Origin: Gemmataceae bacterium
Lineage (GTDB): Bacteria; Planctomycetota; Planctomycetia; Gemmatales; Gemmataceae
DNA length: 45,475 nucleotides
Assembly: GCA_009697105.1 (NCBI GenBank)
Contig: SIAQ01000031.1
Location: forward strand, 1 to 45,475
Direction: 5' to 3'
The notes under the pieces were generated by a model. That model had not been told where the DNA came from, made no database searches, and was given only the letters and a program-made list of their open reading frames with translations. Of the stretch, positions 17,833 to 26,544 are shown in pieces (the first letter of the stretch is position 1; every line of letters starts with the position of its first letter). The translations under genes and the position numbers were made by a program.

Positions 17833-17883
17833 TGCAGCTTAGCGATCGGAACATCACACATGATCGCTAAGCCGCAAGCTGCG
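17833..17883. repeat. Hairpin of the TTAGCG/GCTAAGCCGCAAGC family
   Basis: Left arm TGCAGCTTAGCGATC (17833-17847) and right arm GATCGCTAAGCCGCAAGCTGC (17862-17883) pair imperfectly. Relatives lie at 29153-29201, 32651-32671 (half) and 33270-33331 (perfect). It ends 13 bases before the serA ribosome-binding site. Confidence 0.75.
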
Positions 17884-17908
17884 ATCTTGCCCAACAAAGG
17901 AGTTCATG

Positions 17909-19528
17909 ATGCCACGTGTTTTTCTCAGCGATAAGCTCGGCGCCGGTGGGGTCGAGTTGCTCAAGGCTTCAGGTCTGGACATCGACAACCGCCCCGGGCT
18001 TAAGGACGCGGCTCTCGTCGAAGCTCTGCAAGCAGCCGATGGCATGATCGTCCGCAGCGAGACGAAGGTGACAGCGGCGCTGCTGGAAAATCCGGGCAAG
18101 CTGCGGGCCATCGTTCGGGCAGGCGTCGGCGTCGATAATATCGACATCTCGGCGGCGACGCGCAAGGGCATCGTCGTCATGAATACGCCAGGCGGCAACA
18201 CGATCAGCACTGCTGAGCAGACGATCACGCTGATGATGACGCTCGCCCGCCACACTGCCGCTGCCGACGCCAGCATGAAGCAGGGCAAATGGGAACGCTC
18301 GAAATTCGTCGGCACGCAACTCGCCGGCAAGACGTTGGGTGTCGTCGGGCTGGGCCGAATCGGTCGTGAGGTTGCGCGGCGAGCGGCTGGCCTGGACATG
18401 AAGATCATCGGCTTCGATCCGTTTTTCTCGCCGGACTTCGCGGAAAAGATGGGCATCGAGACGGCGCCGGACCTGGCGAGCATGCTGCCGAGGATCGATT
18501 TCCTGACGGTGCACACGCCGCTGTCGCCGGAGACGACGAATCTGATCGGCGCCACCCAGCTAGCAATGATGAAGAAGGGCTCGCGCGTCCTGAACTGCGC
18601 TCGCGGCGGGATCATCAACGAGGACGCGCTCGTCGAGGCGCTGAAGTCCGGCCACATCGCCGGGGCGGCATTGGACGTGTTCGTGCAGGAACCACCGCCT
18701 GCGGACCATTCGTTGCTGAAGCTGGCGAATGTCGTCGTCACGCCGCACCTCGGCGCGTCAACCACGGAGGCACAGGAATCGGTCGCGCTCGAGGCGGCCC
18801 AGTTGCTCATCGACTATCTCACGAAAGGCGCGGTGCAGTTCGCCGTCAACATGGCTGCCGTCGATCGCGCCGAGCTCGAAGAGGTCCGCCTGTACGTGGA
18901 CATGGCCCGTCGGCTGGGGCTATTGCAAGCGCAGATGGCCCAGGGATCGATCAAGCGAGCTCAGCTTACCTACCGCGGTGATGTCGCTCGCCGAAGTACC
19001 AAGCTCATTACTGGCGCTTTCGCGGCGGGCTTGCTCGAATCGCATCTCGCGCAAAACGTCAACATCGTCAACGCCGAACTCATCGCTCGTGAACGCGGTA
19101 TCGAAATCATTCAGCAAAGCGTCTCTCACCGCGGCGATTTCAGCACGCTCATTCAGACCGAGGTCACCACCGACAAGAAATCCTACATCGCCTCGGGCAC
19201 GTTGTTCGGTAACCAGTTCCTCCGCCTTGTGCAACTTGGCCAATACCACCTTGATGCCTACATGGACGGCATCATGCTGCTCTTCACCCATTGCGATGTC
19301 CCCGGTCTGATCGGCTTCATCGGCACGATCTTCGGGAAGCACAACGTCAATATCGCCCAAATGACCGTCGGCCGCGCGCAACCCGGCGGCGAGGCGATCG
19401 CGGTGCTTAACCTCGACAGCTATCCACCCGAAGCCGCGCTGCAAGAGGTTCGCGCTCACGACAAGGTCAGCAGCGTGAGCGTGGTGAAGCTGCCGAAAGC
19501 GGGCGAGATGCCGGTGTGGTTCGGGTGA
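17909..19528 (+). CDS. serA: D-3-phosphoglycerate dehydrogenase (long form)
   Basis: A 539-residue SerA, which oxidises 3-phosphoglycerate to 3-phosphohydroxypyruvate, the first step of serine synthesis. Counting from ATG 17906, the NAD-binding loop GLGRIG is at 148-153. The catalytic Arg233 lies in NCARGGIINEDAL, Glu262 in VQEPP and His281 in TPHLGAST. After the nucleotide-binding core come the allosteric-substrate-binding domain and a C-terminal ACT domain (from about 465, DVPGLIGFIGTIFGKHNVNI), the type-1 layout usually subject to serine feedback. Of two adjacent ATGs, 17909 is preferred because AAAGGAG (17896-17902) lies six bases before it, against three for 17906. Confidence 0.96.
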   Translation: MPRVFLSDKLGAGGVELLKASGLDIDNRPGLKDAALVEALQAADGMIVRSETKVTAALLENPGKLRAIVRAGVGVDNIDISAATRKGIVVMNTPGGNTISTAEQTITLMMTLARHTAAADASMKQGKWERSKFVGTQLAGKTLGVVGLGRIGREVARRAAGLDMKIIGFDPFFSPDFAEKMGIETAPDLASMLPRIDFLTVHTPLSPETTNLIGATQLAMMKKGSRVLNCARGGIINEDALVEALKSGHIAGAALDVFVQEPPPADHSLLKLANVVVTPHLGASTTEAQESVALEAAQLLIDYLTKGAVQFAVNMAAVDRAELEEVRLYVDMARRLGLLQAQMAQGSIKRAQLTYRGDVARRSTKLITGAFAAGLLESHLAQNVNIVNAELIARERGIEIIQQSVSHRGDFSTLIQTEVTTDKKSYIASGTLFGNQFLRLVQLGQYHLDAYMDGIMLLFTHCDVPGLIGFIGTIFGKHNVNIAQMTVGRAQPGGEAIAVLNLDSYPPEAALQEVRAHDKVSSVSVVKLPKAGEMPVWFG

Positions 19529-19545
19529 GAGTAGCACAAATAACT

Positions 19546-19559
19546 CGCGATTTATCGCG
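19546..19559. terminator. Short hairpin between convergent genes
   Basis: CGCGA-TTTA-TCGCG lies 17 bases after the serA stop and 22 bases before the end of the leftward DUF1559 gene, where a shared terminator would be expected. No U-tract follows on either strand, so function is uncertain. Confidence 0.35.
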
Positions 19560-19580
19560 GGCTATATGCGCGGCGTTGCG

Positions 19581-20576
19581 TCAATCCGGAATCTCATGCG
19601 CCTTCGCCCCTTCGCCGCCGTTTGGCGTCGCCAAGGCTTTGAGTATCTCCGGATCGGTGTCTTTTGCCAACCATCGTACCGAACCATCGGCCATCGCAAA
19701 TGCAACTCCGCCTCCCTTTTTTCCGCCGAATCCCTCGGGGTGCTTCAAGCCGAGCGACGGATCACGGCTGTTCATCGGCATGCCCCACGGTTTCAGATTG
19801 TGCGCGACCTCGCCGAGCAGAATCGTATTGGCGGCGCCATCCGTGATCGCAGCCAGTTTCATAGGTTTCCCGCCCAACACGTGGACGTTGCCCGCGTAAC
19901 TCATCAGCGCGTAACCCTCGGCGTTGTGTTCCTCGGCCAGCGGATGTCCGTATATCGCCACGGGAGTCGTAAACACGGAGAGGTGGCGAGGCGAAGCCCA
20001 CGATTCGCACAGATTGATCTGTTGGTAGAGCGGCGCCTGATCGATATGCGGCAGAATCATCGTCTGCCAACCGTGGAGCGCTCGACCATTCGCGTCGAAC
20101 GTGCCGCCGGGCGGGAATTGCTTTTCGGCGTCGTGATGGCCGAACAAACCCAGGCCGATGTTTTTGATGTTGTTTAATTTCCGTGTGCGAGCCGCACTGT
20201 GATCGATTTGCCAATGGGGAAGGTCGAATAGAATTGCAGCGTTGTGCGTGAGATTCACCATCGCGATTCCGGCAAGTGCGAGCATCGTGAGCAATCCAAT
20301 CACTGCCAACGAGCGTTTTCGACTCCATCCTTTGAACCCGCGACACCAAGAGCCGATGGCGTGCACCACGGCGATTGTGATTCCGATCGCGCCCATGACC
20401 ATGGCGATCACGACCCAATCGGCATCATATTCAGTCAACAATTCGCGGATGCGAATAAGCCAGCCAAAAAAGAACGCCTCCTGAGTAGCGCCTCGATCGT
20501 CGGGCATCGGTAGCAGGACGCAACAACCGATGACGCCGATCAGGCCGAACAGGAAGCACTTGAAACTTCGTGACAT
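19581..20576 (-). CDS. DUF1559-type membrane protein without a prepilin leader
   Basis: A 331-residue protein with three hydrophobic segments in the first 110 residues (CFLFGLIGVIGCCVLLP; WVVIAMVMGAIGITIAVVHA; LAVIGLLTMLALAGIAMV). A soluble DUF1559-like domain follows: ARTRKLNNIKNIGLGLFGHH, HGWQTMILPHIDQAPLYQQI, ITDGAANTILLGEVAHN and MADGSVRWLA. Standard DUF1559 proteins start with a pseudopilin leader; here it is replaced by a three-helix anchor. The start codon directly follows the stop of its paralogue (stop 20577-20579, ATG ending 20576). The two proteins are alike throughout and presumably arose by tandem duplication. Function unknown. Confidence 0.8.
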   Translation of the reverse strand: MSRSFKCFLFGLIGVIGCCVLLPMPDDRGATQEAFFFGWLIRIRELLTEYDADWVVIAMVMGAIGITIAVVHAIGSWCRGFKGWSRKRSLAVIGLLTMLALAGIAMVNLTHNAAILFDLPHWQIDHSAARTRKLNNIKNIGLGLFGHHDAEKQFPPGGTFDANGRALHGWQTMILPHIDQAPLYQQINLCESWASPRHLSVFTTPVAIYGHPLAEEHNAEGYALMSYAGNVHVLGGKPMKLAAITDGAANTILLGEVAHNLKPWGMPMNSRDPSLGLKHPEGFGGKKGGGVAFAMADGSVRWLAKDTDPEILKALATPNGGEGAKAHEIPD

Positions 20577-21620
20577 TCAATCCTCGATTGCGTGGGCCTT
20601 CGCCCCTTCGCCACCGCGCGGCGTGCCGATGGCTTTTAATACATTGGGGTCGATGTCGTGCGGCAGCAGGCGTACCGAACCATCCGCCATCACAACAAGC
20701 ATGCCATGACGCCACGGGCCGCCAAAGCCGTGCGGCGATTTATTCAGACCGAGCGCGGGGTCACGCCAGTTGCCCGGCCTGCCCCACGGGCTGAAGTTAT
20801 CGATGACTTCGCCCATCAGGATGGTATTCGATGTGCCATCGGTAATCTCGTCCACCCGCAGCGCCTTCGGACCGAGAACGTGCACGTTTGCTGCGTAATG
20901 GCTGAGCGCGAATCCATCGGTTGCGTTGTACAGGATCGCAGGGTTCAGAAATCCTGGAACCTCCGTCTGCATGGCCGGCGTGTTGTGTGTCGATGACCAT
21001 GGCTGCTTGAGATCGATGCGCTGAAAGAGCGGCTGGTGGTCAATGTAAGGCAGCAGCAGCGTCTGCCAGCCATGCATCGCCCGACCTTGGTCATCGAACG
21101 TGCCTCCGGCGGGCAGGTGCTTGCTGTCATCCGCGAAATCATGCGCGGCAAGTCCGAAATTCTTTAGATTGTTCATTGACAGCGTGCGGTGGGCGCGGTT
21201 CTCCAAATCGGACCGAAACATCGACTCCTCCATCGTCGCCAATTTCTGTGAATTGAATGCAACGTTGTTGAACGCGACGCCAGCCCCGCCAACAAGCATC
21301 AGCAGGCATGTAATGGCAAACGACCAGCGCAGCGACCACGAACGAGACGGCAGATAGCGGTACGCAACGACGCGGCCGACACCCTCGCTGACGACGAAAA
21401 CGCCGCCCCAGGTTGTGGCGACGATCCCCACGATGAACCAATCAATAGCATACTGCTCACGAAAGCGAGCAATGTAGCCGATCCAACCAGCGACTATTTC
21501 AATGGGCGGAAGGATGTAGGCCCCGAACCCCGAGAATGTCAAGCAACAGAAACATACAAACCCCGCCAGGGTCAAACATCCGAGCGTCGTCCCGGTTAAC
21601 CAATATGCGAGTTTGTTCAT
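20577..21620 (-). CDS. DUF1559-type membrane protein, paralogue of the next gene
   Basis: A 347-residue protein with the same build as its downstream neighbour: three membrane segments (TLGCLTLAGFVCFCCLTFSG; WFIVGIVATTWGGVFVV; FAITCLLMLVGGAGVAF), then a DUF1559-like domain (LSMNNLKNFGLAAHDFADD, HGWQTLLLPYIDHQPLFQ, ITDGTSNTILMGEVIDN, MADGSVRLLP). Both proteins end in GGEGAKAH and a short acidic tail. ATG 21620 overlaps the stop of the Uma2 gene as ATGA; the longer frame from 21746 would overlap that gene by 130 bases and lacks a membrane start. Confidence 0.8.
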   Translation of the reverse strand: MNKLAYWLTGTTLGCLTLAGFVCFCCLTFSGFGAYILPPIEIVAGWIGYIARFREQYAIDWFIVGIVATTWGGVFVVSEGVGRVVAYRYLPSRSWSLRWSFAITCLLMLVGGAGVAFNNVAFNSQKLATMEESMFRSDLENRAHRTLSMNNLKNFGLAAHDFADDSKHLPAGGTFDDQGRAMHGWQTLLLPYIDHQPLFQRIDLKQPWSSTHNTPAMQTEVPGFLNPAILYNATDGFALSHYAANVHVLGPKALRVDEITDGTSNTILMGEVIDNFSPWGRPGNWRDPALGLNKSPHGFGGPWRHGMLVVMADGSVRLLPHDIDPNVLKAIGTPRGGEGAKAHAIED

Positions 21621-22213
21621 GACAATGATTCTCGCGTCTTCTCCACAAACGCCACGCCGCGATAGATGTCGGCGAGGGCGAGTTTGACAGGCACACTCGC
21701 CAGCGTGAGCGTTTGCGCCGGTCCGCGAAATTCGGTCAGCAGCCAACTGTCGTCGGGTTGGCGAACGTAGCGTTCCACGAGCGGTTCGTCCTGGGCGATC
21801 AGGATGTATTCCTTCAGGGAAGGAATACGTCGATAATGCCCCGCCTTCGTGCCGCGATCAAATTTTTCGGTGGAATCCGACAACACCTCCATGAGGGCAA
21901 GTGGGTTCAGCAACGTGTCGAACACGCCATCTTCAAATTGCGGCTCATCGCAAACGATGATGACATCGGGATACGTGTACAATCCCGTCGCATCGACTTT
22001 GACGCGCAGGTCGCTGGTCCGGACGCGACATGGGCCATCATCAAGTTGGTTGCCTGCGTACCGAGCGACATTGTCCTTCACGGACGTGTGTTCCCAACTC
22101 GCGCCGGCCATCGCGAACATCTCGCCGCGATAGAATTCGCTCTTGAACTCGGCCTTCCGCTCACGAGCCAGGTATTCCTGCGGGGTCAACAGTATCTTCG
22201 GAACTGAGGACAT
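21617..22213 (-). CDS. Uma2-family (DUF820) putative endonuclease
   Basis: A 198-residue PD-(D/E)XK-fold protein of the Uma2 family, hugely expanded in cyanobacteria and planctomycetes; the role in cells is unproven. Seen are [20 protein letters not shown] with GEMFAMAG, then [13 protein letters not shown] (catalytic Asp), [19 protein letters not shown] (the E-x-S/K pair) and [17 protein letters not shown]. It leads the leftward operon, with GGAGGTGACCC before its ATG, and its stop overlaps the next start. Coupling of a Uma2 protein to two membrane DUF1559 proteins is unusual. Confidence 0.85.
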   Translation of the reverse strand: MSSVPKILLTPQEYLARERKAEFKSEFYRGEMFAMAGASWEHTSVKDNVARYAGNQLDDGPCRVRTSDLRVKVDATGLYTYPDVIIVCDEPQFEDGVFDTLLNPLALMEVLSDSTEKFDRGTKAGHYRRIPSLKEYILIAQDEPLVERYVRQPDDSWLLTEFRGPAQTLTLASVPVKLALADIYRGVAFVEKTRESLS

Positions 22214-22364
22214 GGGTCACCTCCATTCGGTGCATTGTAGGCCGCTGCAGGGAATCGCGTTCGGAATTCATGAGGTTTGGTGAGCGGCGCCGTGGCAAAT
22301 CATCACCATGCGCCCCGCGTGCTGGACGAATTCTTTTTTCTGTTATGATTGCTTGCGTCATTGG

Positions 22365-22370
22365 TATACT
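22365..22370 (+). promoter_or_regulatory. Candidate -10 element of the DUF1559 pseudopilin gene
   Basis: TATACT matches five of six bases of the sigma-70 -10 consensus and lies 40 bases before the ATG. No good -35 box is found 16-18 bases upstream, so the call is weak. The rest of the gap (22214-22364) shows nothing else. Confidence 0.3.
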
Positions 22371-22410
22371 ACCCATATATTGCTATCCATTTATTCTTTC
22401 CGAGGTAGCC

Positions 22411-23496
22411 ATGACGCACATCTGTTTCCCGCGTAGGCGAGCGTTTACGTTGATCGAGCTTCTGGTTGTCATCGCGATCATTGCGATATTGATTGCCCTC
22501 CTGGTGCCGGCCGTGCAGAAAGTCCGTGAAGCAGCGGCAAATACGCAGTGCTTGAACAATTTGAAACAGTTGGGAATTGGCGCCCAAGCGTACCACGACG
22601 CCTGGAAGCGTCTGCCAGCGGCGGTGCAGATTGCCTCGCCGACGTCACCGGGTTCGCAATATTTGGCCAGCGCGTATCGATCCACGCTGGAGGCCGGCAA
22701 ACCGGACTTTGGTCCGAACTGGGCCGTGCTGATACTTCCGTACCTCGATCAGACGCCGCTGTATTTGTCGGCTCCCGTCGACAGCTACATGACGAGCGTG
22801 GGTACCAATCAAGGTTGGCGGACGATTCGTACGGTAACCTTGGCCGTGATGAACTGCCCGGCGGATGCGAGTAGCCATGCGACGCCGTTCTCCCTTCAAA
22901 ACGGGAACTGGGCACGGGGCAACTACGCCGCCAACACCGGCGGCGGATGGTTCAACTTCACCCTTAACGGAGGATCGTCCAACAGCCCATTCCGAGCCTC
23001 TGGCGCGGGACTCGGCGGCCCCTTCGGCATCAACTGGGGCGCAAGACTCGGCAGCGACATCGCGGACGGCACATCCAACACGATCATTGTCAACGAGGTG
23101 CGGGTCGGCTTGAACGACAAAGATCGCCGAGGAACATGGGCGATGGGCTTGCCGGGTTCGAGCGTGACCGCCGCCCTTTCCGTCGGTGATGCCACAATCC
23201 CCAACGACACGAACGAATATTCCGACGACATCGAAGATTGCAATCAAGTCCGCATCGCGGCGGGTGTCGGGAACTCCGGTCTGGGCATACTCCGCATGGG
23301 ATGTTCCAACGACAACCTGCCGAACAATTGGCCCAACTGGCAGGCCCAAGCACGCAGCAGTCACACTGGGCAGCGAGTCAATGCCGCTTTCTGCGACGGC
23401 ACGGTTCGCAGCATCCTGCCGACGATTCTGCAATCCGTCTGGCAAGCCATCAATGGCCGAAACGATGGCAATACTACTGACGGCGAATCCTATTGA
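22411..23496 (+). CDS. DUF1559 pseudopilin-like surface protein
   Basis: A 361-residue DUF1559 protein of the kind present in dozens of copies per planctomycete genome. It has a type IV pilin-like leader: basic RRR, then [10 protein letters not shown] with Glu at mature position 5, and the hydrophobic helix [16 protein letters not shown]. The residue before the cleavage site is Ala, not the usual Gly, which prepilin peptidases tolerate less well. The C-terminus carries the family H-x(n)-DG motif ([16 protein letters not shown]), with one residue more than the usual nine. ATG 22411 places the leader correctly. The small lipoprotein downstream is a common partner of such genes. Confidence 0.92.
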   Translation: MTHICFPRRRAFTLIELLVVIAIIAILIALLVPAVQKVREAAANTQCLNNLKQLGIGAQAYHDAWKRLPAAVQIASPTSPGSQYLASAYRSTLEAGKPDFGPNWAVLILPYLDQTPLYLSAPVDSYMTSVGTNQGWRTIRTVTLAVMNCPADASSHATPFSLQNGNWARGNYAANTGGGWFNFTLNGGSSNSPFRASGAGLGGPFGINWGARLGSDIADGTSNTIIVNEVRVGLNDKDRRGTWAMGLPGSSVTAALSVGDATIPNDTNEYSDDIEDCNQVRIAAGVGNSGLGILRMGCSNDNLPNNWPNWQAQARSSHTGQRVNAAFCDGTVRSILPTILQSVWQAINGRNDGNTTDGESY

Positions 23497-23920
23497 TTTT
23501 GCAGCGTTCACTCGTAGGCCAGGCTTTTCGGCCAGACGTATTTTGACGATCATGGGGAAGCTACGGCAGACTGAAATGCCTGACTTACGAAACTGGTGGC
23601 CTGTCACAGCTTAAATGTAGAATGTTTGGTTTCCGAGCCGGAAGCGTAAGCGACGGACTGACATAACTATCCGTCGCTTACGCTTCCGGCTCGTACCCGA
23701 TATCTTAGCGTTGACAAAGCACTAGTTCCCGCAAGGCTGAGAATGTCGTGGCCACAAACTGACAGCGTGTGGCCCTGACATTCCTACCCACGTGTAGAAT
23801 AGCAATGTCGTCTTAGTAACTGCAAGAGGCTGACCTTCCTATACCTGGTCGGTTGATGTGAATTCGATGCGGAGAGTCGTACTCCATTGGCGATATTGGG
23901 CCTTCTCAAGGAGAGTTCCT
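23497..23920. repeat. Gap with three consecutive palindromes of different families
   Basis: This 424-base gap holds no gene. In order it contains three palindromes. The first is an imperfect inverted repeat at 23514-23590, related to the hairpin at 150-195. The second is a 24-bp perfect inverted repeat with arms 23634-23657 and 23670-23693 (GAGCCGGAAGCG family). The third is a hairpin at 23741-23783 with arms GAATGTC..GGCCACA and TGTGGCC..GACATTC. Three unrelated palindromes in one gap suggest a preferred landing site. The final 40 bases are the leader of the lipoprotein gene. Confidence 0.85.
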
Positions 23921-24346
23921 TTGCGATTTCTCATTCTGCTATTTTTCGTTTGCCTCATCGCCAGCTTGCCTGCATGCTCAACAGAGTCAAAGTTGGCGAC
24001 GGCAAAAGTAAAGGGCAATCTACTCTTCAACGGCACCCCCTTCGTCTCGAAACATAATAGTTCACTGACCGTCAAGTTCATCCCCATCGTTGAAGAGGGC
24101 CAGCCATTCGACACGTTCATCGCCAATGTCAATCGTGAGGACGGTTCCTTCGTCGTCGTGGGGCGTGCCGAGGGCGGGATTCCGGTGGGAAAGTATCGTG
24201 TTTCCATCGATCAAATGGTGATGAACATGCCGCCGGAGGTTGAAGCGATGAACCGTCGCTTCAGCCCGGAAGTATCCAGGATTATTCGCTGGATCACGGG
24301 GGATGAAACGATCCAAATCGATCTCGCCAAAGCGGAAGGCCAGTGA
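23921..24346 (+). CDS. Small lipoprotein, transthyretin-like fold, TTG start
   Basis: A 141-residue lipoprotein. AAGGAG (23908-23913) lies 7 bases before TTG 23921, which opens a clean lipoprotein signal (RFLILLFFVCLIASLPAC); the ATG starts at 23858 and 23867 would add an unlikely 18-21-residue extension. After the lipidated Cys comes a beta-rich domain, KVKGNLLFNGTPF, DGSFVVVGRAEGGIPVGKYR, of the carboxypeptidase-regulatory/transthyretin-like kind found in small planctomycete lipoproteins. Such genes typically follow DUF1559 genes, as here, suggesting a joint envelope role (inference). Confidence 0.75.
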   Translation: MRFLILLFFVCLIASLPACSTESKLATAKVKGNLLFNGTPFVSKHNSSLTVKFIPIVEEGQPFDTFIANVNREDGSFVVVGRAEGGIPVGKYRVSIDQMVMNMPPEVEAMNRRFSPEVSRIIRWITGDETIQIDLAKAEGQ

Positions 24347-24363
24347 TCGCCGATGTGGGCCAC

Positions 24364-25278
24364 TTATCCGCGCCGGCGTTTGTACATTGCCGCTGCTTGG
24401 CGAAGGATTTCTTCTTCCTGCGCCGTCAGGCTGTCTTTGCCCGTACTGGCGATCTTCTCCAGCACGGCGTCGAGTTTCGCTTCGAGGTGTTCGTCGGCGA
24501 CGGCCTGGGAGCTGGATTTGACTGCAACGCCGACCGGTTCCTGGAACTGAGGTTCGGGGTTATACAGTTTCAAGCGAGGCCGTGCTTTCGGCTGATCTCG
24601 CCATTTCGCTCGCGAAAACAGATCGACGATGTTACCTTGCCATTGATAATAAGCTACCGCGAAGCCGGCACCGGCGAGATGCACGACCACGGCGGTTTGC
24701 GATTCGACATTGAATGCCCAGGCGAACGCATCCTTTGCGACGCTCAACGCGGCAAAGAGCCAAATCGGAACCGGTACGATGCCAAAGAAATAGATGATTC
24801 GCCGGGGAAAATGCAACGCAGACAGCACCAGCAGCGTCGTTACCGCGCCGGAGGCACCCAGACACGGGATTAACGAGTCACGCATGATGCTCCACGCAAC
24901 AAACGCAACTCCGCCCAACGTAGCACTTATGAGGTAGATCGCTATGAATTCGCGACGACCGTATAGCTGTTCGAGATCGCTGCCGAACCACCAAAGGAAC
25001 ACCATGTTGAAGACGATATGCCAAATGCCGCCGGTGTCATGGAGGAATGCATAGGAGAGAAATCGCCAGACTTGGCCGGATTGAACTGCAGCGGGATCTA
25101 GGATGAACCAGTCATTTACCCATCCCTCCGGTGGCGAGGCAGTGGATCGGGCGACATGCTGCAAGAAAAACACGCCGATATTGATCGCGATCAACCACCG
25201 GCACACGAAGCCAGTCGGCATGACCGTATTAAGGATATTGGGTCCTTCGCGGTAGTAGTCACGATCCTGAATGCCCAT
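24364..25278 (-). CDS. Rhomboid-family intramembrane serine protease
   Basis: A 304-residue polytopic protein with the rhomboid catalytic dyad: Ser143 in GASGA and His200 in VVHLAGAGFAVAYY, with the conserved HIVFNMVFLWWFG at helix 2 and the WR in GQVWRFLSYAFLH. Six membrane helices fit residues 25-225. The last 75 residues are a charged cytoplasmic tail (EAKLDAVLEKIASTGKDSLT and onward), also seen in planctomycete rhomboids. It cleaves membrane-protein helices; substrates are unknown. It converges with the lipoprotein gene. Confidence 0.92.
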   Translation of the reverse strand: MGIQDRDYYREGPNILNTVMPTGFVCRWLIAINIGVFFLQHVARSTASPPEGWVNDWFILDPAAVQSGQVWRFLSYAFLHDTGGIWHIVFNMVFLWWFGSDLEQLYGRREFIAIYLISATLGGVAFVAWSIMRDSLIPCLGASGAVTTLLVLSALHFPRRIIYFFGIVPVPIWLFAALSVAKDAFAWAFNVESQTAVVVHLAGAGFAVAYYQWQGNIVDLFSRAKWRDQPKARPRLKLYNPEPQFQEPVGVAVKSSSQAVADEHLEAKLDAVLEKIASTGKDSLTAQEEEILRQAAAMYKRRRG

Positions 25279-25337
25279 CTGCGAAACCGTCCACTCGTGT
25301 GCGTAGAGAAATCCTTGCTAATTAGTCTACCACATTT

Positions 25338-25495
25338 TAGTGGCTTGTGGCTTGGGGCTTGTGTAGAGAGGCGCGTTTTGTTTACTCCACACTAAGTACA
25401 GAGCAGCGAATGCAGCTCGTTTAACGAATACAAACGATCGCAAATGCCATCGAACTACTAGCCTCTCTTCTGCCGCCACTAGCCATTGCCCACTA
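25338..25495. repeat. Imperfect 35-bp inverted repeat
   Basis: Arms 25338-25372 and 25461-25495 share the framework TAGTGG-n4-TGGCT-n-G-n-GGC-n4-G-n-AGAGAGGC as reverse complements, 88 bases apart. The substitutions cluster in the short gaps between the words. It fills most of the gap between the divergent rhomboid and MBL genes. Confidence 0.65.
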
Positions 25496-25552
25496 ATCAA
25501 GCGTATCATATCCCTTGATCCTGTCTCTTCTTCATTGGAGTCTGCCGATATT

Positions 25553-26356
25553 ATGTTACAACGGAAGTACCTGTTTCCTCAGGTGATCGAGATGAACTAC
25601 CAGGCCGGCCGGCGCTTGGGCGTAAATGTCTATCTCATTGATGGCGGCAGCGAATTTTTGCTCATTGACATCGGCTACCTGGATACCACCGACGAAATCA
25701 TCGACCTCATTCGCGGCATGGACTTCAACCTTTCCGATTGCAAAATGATCATCGCCACTCATGCCGATGCCGACCATATTCAGGGCATCGCTCATGCACG
25801 CGAGATGCTCAAGACCAAGGTGGCAGCCCACCCATCGACCGTTGAGCCATTGGAAACCGGCGACGAAATAATGACCTATGCCACGATCAAGGCCCAGGAT
25901 TTCTCGATCCCGATGCCGTGCTGCAAGGTCGATTTGCTGCTCAACGAAGGCGACACGATCAAGGTCGGCACGCTGGAACTGCAGGTTTGGCATACGCCTG
26001 GCCATACCGCCGGGCAGCTGAGCTTTAAGATGGGCAACCTCCTGTTCAGCGGCGACAACATCTATAAAGACGGTTGCGTCGGCGTCATCGACGCTCACCA
26101 CGGGTCCGACTTGCCCGAATTCATCCAATCGCTGCAACGAATCAGCAAGGACAACGCCGAGTTTCTGCTTCCCAGTCACGGCCCGGTGTTCCGCAAAGAC
26201 AATCGCACGCTGAAAAAGACGATCGACCGGCTGACACAGTATCAATACATGGCCGACTTCGGCACATGCGCCATCGGTTGGCCATTGCTGGACGAATGGG
26301 AAAAGGAAGTCACTGCGGGGAAGATGCCCGATTTCAGCAAAGGGACCGTAAAATAA
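25553..26356 (+). CDS. MBL-fold metallohydrolase (glyoxalase II-like)
   Basis: A 267-residue metallo-beta-lactamase-fold hydrolase with a full set of metal ligands: HADADH (70-75), His151 in HTPGHTAG, Asp168 in FSGDNIYKDG and His209 in PSHGPVF. This two-metal set is shared by glyoxalase II, lactonases and related thioesterases; the substrate is not readable. No signal peptide, so cytoplasmic. ATG 25553 is preferred to TTG 25535, with GGAG 12 bases upstream. It stands alone. Confidence 0.85.
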   Translation: MLQRKYLFPQVIEMNYQAGRRLGVNVYLIDGGSEFLLIDIGYLDTTDEIIDLIRGMDFNLSDCKMIIATHADADHIQGIAHAREMLKTKVAAHPSTVEPLETGDEIMTYATIKAQDFSIPMPCCKVDLLLNEGDTIKVGTLELQVWHTPGHTAGQLSFKMGNLLFSGDNIYKDGCVGVIDAHHGSDLPEFIQSLQRISKDNAEFLLPSHGPVFRKDNRTLKKTIDRLTQYQYMADFGTCAIGWPLLDEWEKEVTAGKMPDFSKGTVK

Positions 26357-26375
26357 CACGAGCCATTAGCGACGC

Positions 26376-26521
26376 TTTCCTCGTTCCCAGGCTCCTGCCT
26401 GGGAACGCACGACTCGCAAGGCTCTTCCTTGCAAAACGTGCCGATATGCTATCGTCAAGAAAGGTCGAGGCAGAGCCTCGATGGTACTGCATTCCCAGGC
26501 AGGAGCCTGGGAACGAGGAAA
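26376..26521. repeat. 146-bp nested multi-hairpin element
   Basis: Outer arms 26376-26405 and 26492-26521 are perfect 30-base reverse complements, each containing its own TTCCCAGGC-type mini-palindrome. Inside lie two further hairpins, GCAAGG-CTCTT-CCTTGC (26416-26432) and TCGAGGC-AGA-GCCTCGA (26465-26481). The whole would fold into a cloverleaf-like shape. It ends 23 bases before the DUF1080 gene. Confidence 0.88.
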
Positions 26522-26544
26522 ATTCATAACTTAGGACTCTACGC

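Larger units (their letters stand above)
17331..17905. other. Gene-poor stretch with a P450 relic and two hairpins
   Basis: This 575-base gap between the DTW gene and serA has no intact gene. It holds a cytochrome P450 fragment on the minus strand (listed separately). A short palindrome, TCCCTGGC to GCCAGGGA (17451-17485), lies where the P450 frame is lost. A hairpin at 17833-17883 belongs to the TTAGCGCTCGC family. The other bases show nothing recognisable; apparent open frames are shadows of the P450 remnant or of the DTW gene. Confidence 0.6.

Noticed and set aside
17854..18810. 318-codon minus-strand open frame
   Set aside because: Antisense of serA, whose active-site motifs are all intact; Ser/Arg/Ala-rich shadow translation.
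23711..23733. TTGACA as a promoter for the lipoprotein gene
   Set aside because: No -10-like hexamer lies 16-18 bases downstream, and a palindrome follows at once.
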